Part shown: positions 62,532 to 64,000 of the stretch, one piece after another | How positions within the stretch are numbered: the first letter of the stretch is position 1 | How the letters are laid out: each line of letters opens with the position of its first letter | Origin: VAZQ01 sp963785745 | Lineage (GTDB): Bacteria > Pseudomonadota > Alphaproteobacteria > Rhizobiales > Xanthobacteraceae | NCBI GenBank assembly: GCA_963785745.1 | Contig: CAWAWR010000024.1 | Span: 248,001-312,000, forward strand | DNA length: 64,000 bases | Reading direction: 5' to 3' | Made by a program: the position numbers and the translations under genes | The notes under the pieces: generated by a model | Database searches by the model: none | What the model was told of the DNA's origin: nothing | Seen by the model: only the letters and a program-made list of their open reading frames with translations

Positions 62532-63350
62532 TCAACCGCCTTCGGTGGTTGCCCACGCCTTGTCAAACCGTCCTGCCTTCAGATCGGCCGGTTTGATCCA
62601 GAACTGCGCAGCGCCCATGTCGCAGAACATGAAGTGCTCGTGCAGCTCCAGATCGCTGTCGATCTGCAAGAGCAGGACGGTGCCGTCGGCTTGCAGCTCT
62701 CCGGCGGTCCCCTGGATATTCGTGGCGAAGCCCAACATCTGATGTTGCGAGAGGTTGAGGTCCCGGCGACCATGCAGCTCTTGAATGTATTCGCGCGGCT
62801 TTGCGGCCTTGATGGCTTGCCATGAGCCCGGGCCCTCGAAGACCGGCAGCGGACCAATCTTCTTTTCGATCGATGCGACCATCGCGGCGAGTGCAGCCGC
62901 CGCGTATGTATCGGGCGAACCCCAAAACGGCTTGATCCCGCCGAAGGTGTCGATGACGTGCGGTTCCAGAGCTATGTGCGGATATTCAACGATCCCGGTG
63001 TTGAAGCCGCCGGCGCGCTCTCCGAATGCATGCAATATCTCGGGCGTGTCTTTCGGTGGTGAGCGTTCTGAGCCAGCTTGCTTGGCGAAGATCACACGCG
63101 TTGTCGCGAACGGCCCGCCATTGTCGCCCCACAGCATCTCCTCCACCATGTCGGCAAAGAAGAACAGCAGGCCGCTTCGCGGCAGCATCGGGGCATTGGG
63201 GGCGTCGTGGAGAGGAGTCGGCGGCAAAGCCGACAAATCAATCTGGGCCAGGAAATGAAGCGGGGTGCGGGCTTGGCCGTGTCGCGGCCAGTCGATTTCC
63301 GGTGGCAATGTTGGCCGGCCGCCTACCTTGCTCAGAGAACCGTTCGCCAT
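62532..63350 (-). CDS. DUF1963 (YwqG-like) protein
   Basis: A 272-residue protein. SKVGGRPTLPPEIDWPRHGQ and LHFLAQIDLSALPP at the N-terminus, then LLFFFADMVEEMLWGDNG and LLLQIDSDLELHEHFMFCDM, GAAQFWIKPADL match DUF1963. Members bind unknown partners; many are coded beside toxin genes but not here. The start at ATG 63350 is the earliest, though a few residues of the domain might be lost upstream. Its end lies 11 bases from the DUF938 stop. Confidence 0.82.
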   Translation of the reverse strand: MANGSLSKVGGRPTLPPEIDWPRHGQARTPLHFLAQIDLSALPPTPLHDAPNAPMLPRSGLLFFFADMVEEMLWGDNGGPFATTRVIFAKQAGSERSPPKDTPEILHAFGERAGGFNTGIVEYPHIALEPHVIDTFGGIKPFWGSPDTYAAAALAAMVASIEKKIGPLPVFEGPGSWQAIKAAKPREYIQELHGRRDLNLSQHQMLGFATNIQGTAGELQADGTVLLLQIDSDLELHEHFMFCDMGAAQFWIKPADLKAGRFDKAWATTEGG

Positions 63351-63472
63351 CCTTTCGCGGCCGCAACCAGATTGCCGGCTGGCGCTGGGCGTTCAGTTCA
63401 TCCTCGTGCATGGCGCGGCTCCGCCATCTGCGACTCGCGGTCGCCTGTAGACTGCTCGCGGCAGCGCCAGTC

Positions 63473-63955
63473 CTATTTCTTGCCCTGCGCCTCGATCACA
63501 ATGCCTTCGAGCGCTTTCGGATCGGTCGGCAGCTCCTTGTCACCCGCCGGTATCTCGCTGACGGCGAACATGTACGCAATCGAGTCGATCGCTTGCTGAT
63601 CCGTAAGCGTGCCCGGATTGTCGGTCGGCATCATCTTGCGCACGTAGGTGAAGAGCTCGGCCACCGTCTTCCCGTCCCATTTGCGCAGGAACCCTGCGCG
63701 CGCGATCGCGGGCGACGGCGGCTGGTCGGACTGGGCGGCGCCGTTCAGCCGCGGCCCGTGACACTGCGAGCAGGCACCCGAATAGAGCACCTGGCCGCGC
63801 TTGTTCTGGGCCTCGGTATAGACACCGCTCCAGATCGACACCTGAGCCGCAGCCGGTTCAGTGAGAACTGCCATCGTCGCCATGGCGGCCGCGAGCGTGG
63901 CGCCAACTACCATCAACCTCGGACGTACTGTCCATCTACTGGATTTCATCGACAC
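63473..63955 (-). CDS. secreted cytochrome c
   Basis: A 160-residue protein with a signal peptide (MVVGATLAAAMATMAVLTEP, cleavage near AAAQ) and one heme c site, CSQCH in VLYSGACSQCHGPRLNG. A distal Met is likely in YVRKMMPTDNPGTLTDQQAI. It is a class I cytochrome of the type used in periplasmic electron transfer or paired with quinoprotein dehydrogenases. Two starts are possible (63955, 63949). The window ends 45 bases upstream. Confidence 0.88.
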   Translation of the reverse strand: MSMKSSRWTVRPRLMVVGATLAAAMATMAVLTEPAAAQVSIWSGVYTEAQNKRGQVLYSGACSQCHGPRLNGAAQSDQPPSPAIARAGFLRKWDGKTVAELFTYVRKMMPTDNPGTLTDQQAIDSIAYMFAVSEIPAGDKELPTDPKALEGIVIEAQGKK

Positions 63956-64000
63956 TACCTTCCACTCGACTTTATTGTCTTAAACTCCCGGATCCTCCTC

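Overview
The window is dense, GC-rich chromosome from an alphaproteobacterium, most likely a soil or environmental member of Hyphomicrobiales near Bradyrhizobium, Xanthobacteraceae or Pseudolabrys. The evidence is third-position GC bias, many solitary Bug/TctC-type periplasmic receptors, Tat-exported enzymes, small Rhizobiales-type families (DUF3551, DUF2200, DUF1993, TIGR02444, DUF938) and short palindromic repeats of the kind common in Bradyrhizobiaceae. I see no prophage, transposase, CRISPR array, rRNA or tRNA.

Layout. 0-8 kb: truncated TrmO-like gene, L,D-transpeptidase, a TauD/TfdA dioxygenase, a Bug-like receptor, and two Tat-signal MmgE/PrpD paralogues flanking an NHL beta-propeller protein. 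8-11.3 kb: two long tandem hairpins, a lipoprotein, then a TPP riboswitch reading into a small four-helix membrane protein and thiC. 11-24 kb: accessory stretch of small lipoproteins, DUF families, palindromic repeats, a possible SUKH/DUF4261 immunity-type pair and three frameshifted genes. 24-31 kb: orphan ABC receptor, zinc ribbon, M15-type peptidase, two more Bug receptors (one broken), an Asp/Glu racemase-fold protein, GNAT, orphan BrnA antitoxin, MgtC. 32-38 kb: an aminotransferase and an alpha/beta hydrolase riddled with 1-base insertions, then a tyrosinase (one frameshift), DUF2182 membrane protein and a DOPA 4,5-dioxygenase-like gene. 38-49 kb: three Bug receptors, an amidohydrolase, VOC and GFA proteins, an ankyrin gene with a frameshift. 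48-53 kb: lytic transglycosylase, HPF-like factor, trans-aconitate methyltransferase-like gene and ettA. 53-64 kb: D-2-hydroxyacid dehydrogenase next to a TPP-dependent decarboxylase/synthase, second L,D-transpeptidase (frameshifted, proline-rich), then CoA-transferase, malate/lactate dehydrogenase and TIGR02444 in one run, DUF938, DUF1963 and a cytochrome c.

Themes. Solitary Bug receptors (seven, none beside tctA/tctB) with CoA-transferase, hydroxyacid dehydrogenases, MmgE/PrpD and racemase-like enzymes suggest scavenging of many organic acids through a few shared transporters. Peptidoglycan genes recur (two L,D-transpeptidases, MltB, M15, a PG-binding protein). The most attractive candidate for new biology is the tyrosinase-DUF2182-DOPA dioxygenase neighbourhood, followed by the riboswitch-controlled membrane protein ahead of thiC and a possible minus-strand small RNA near 26.9 kb.

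Caution. At least nine genes carry frameshifts, nearly all explained by single extra bases that restore perfect family sequence when removed. Seven lie within about 1 kb (32.4-33.4 kb). This looks more like consensus error than gene decay and should be resolved before the affected genes are called pseudogenes.
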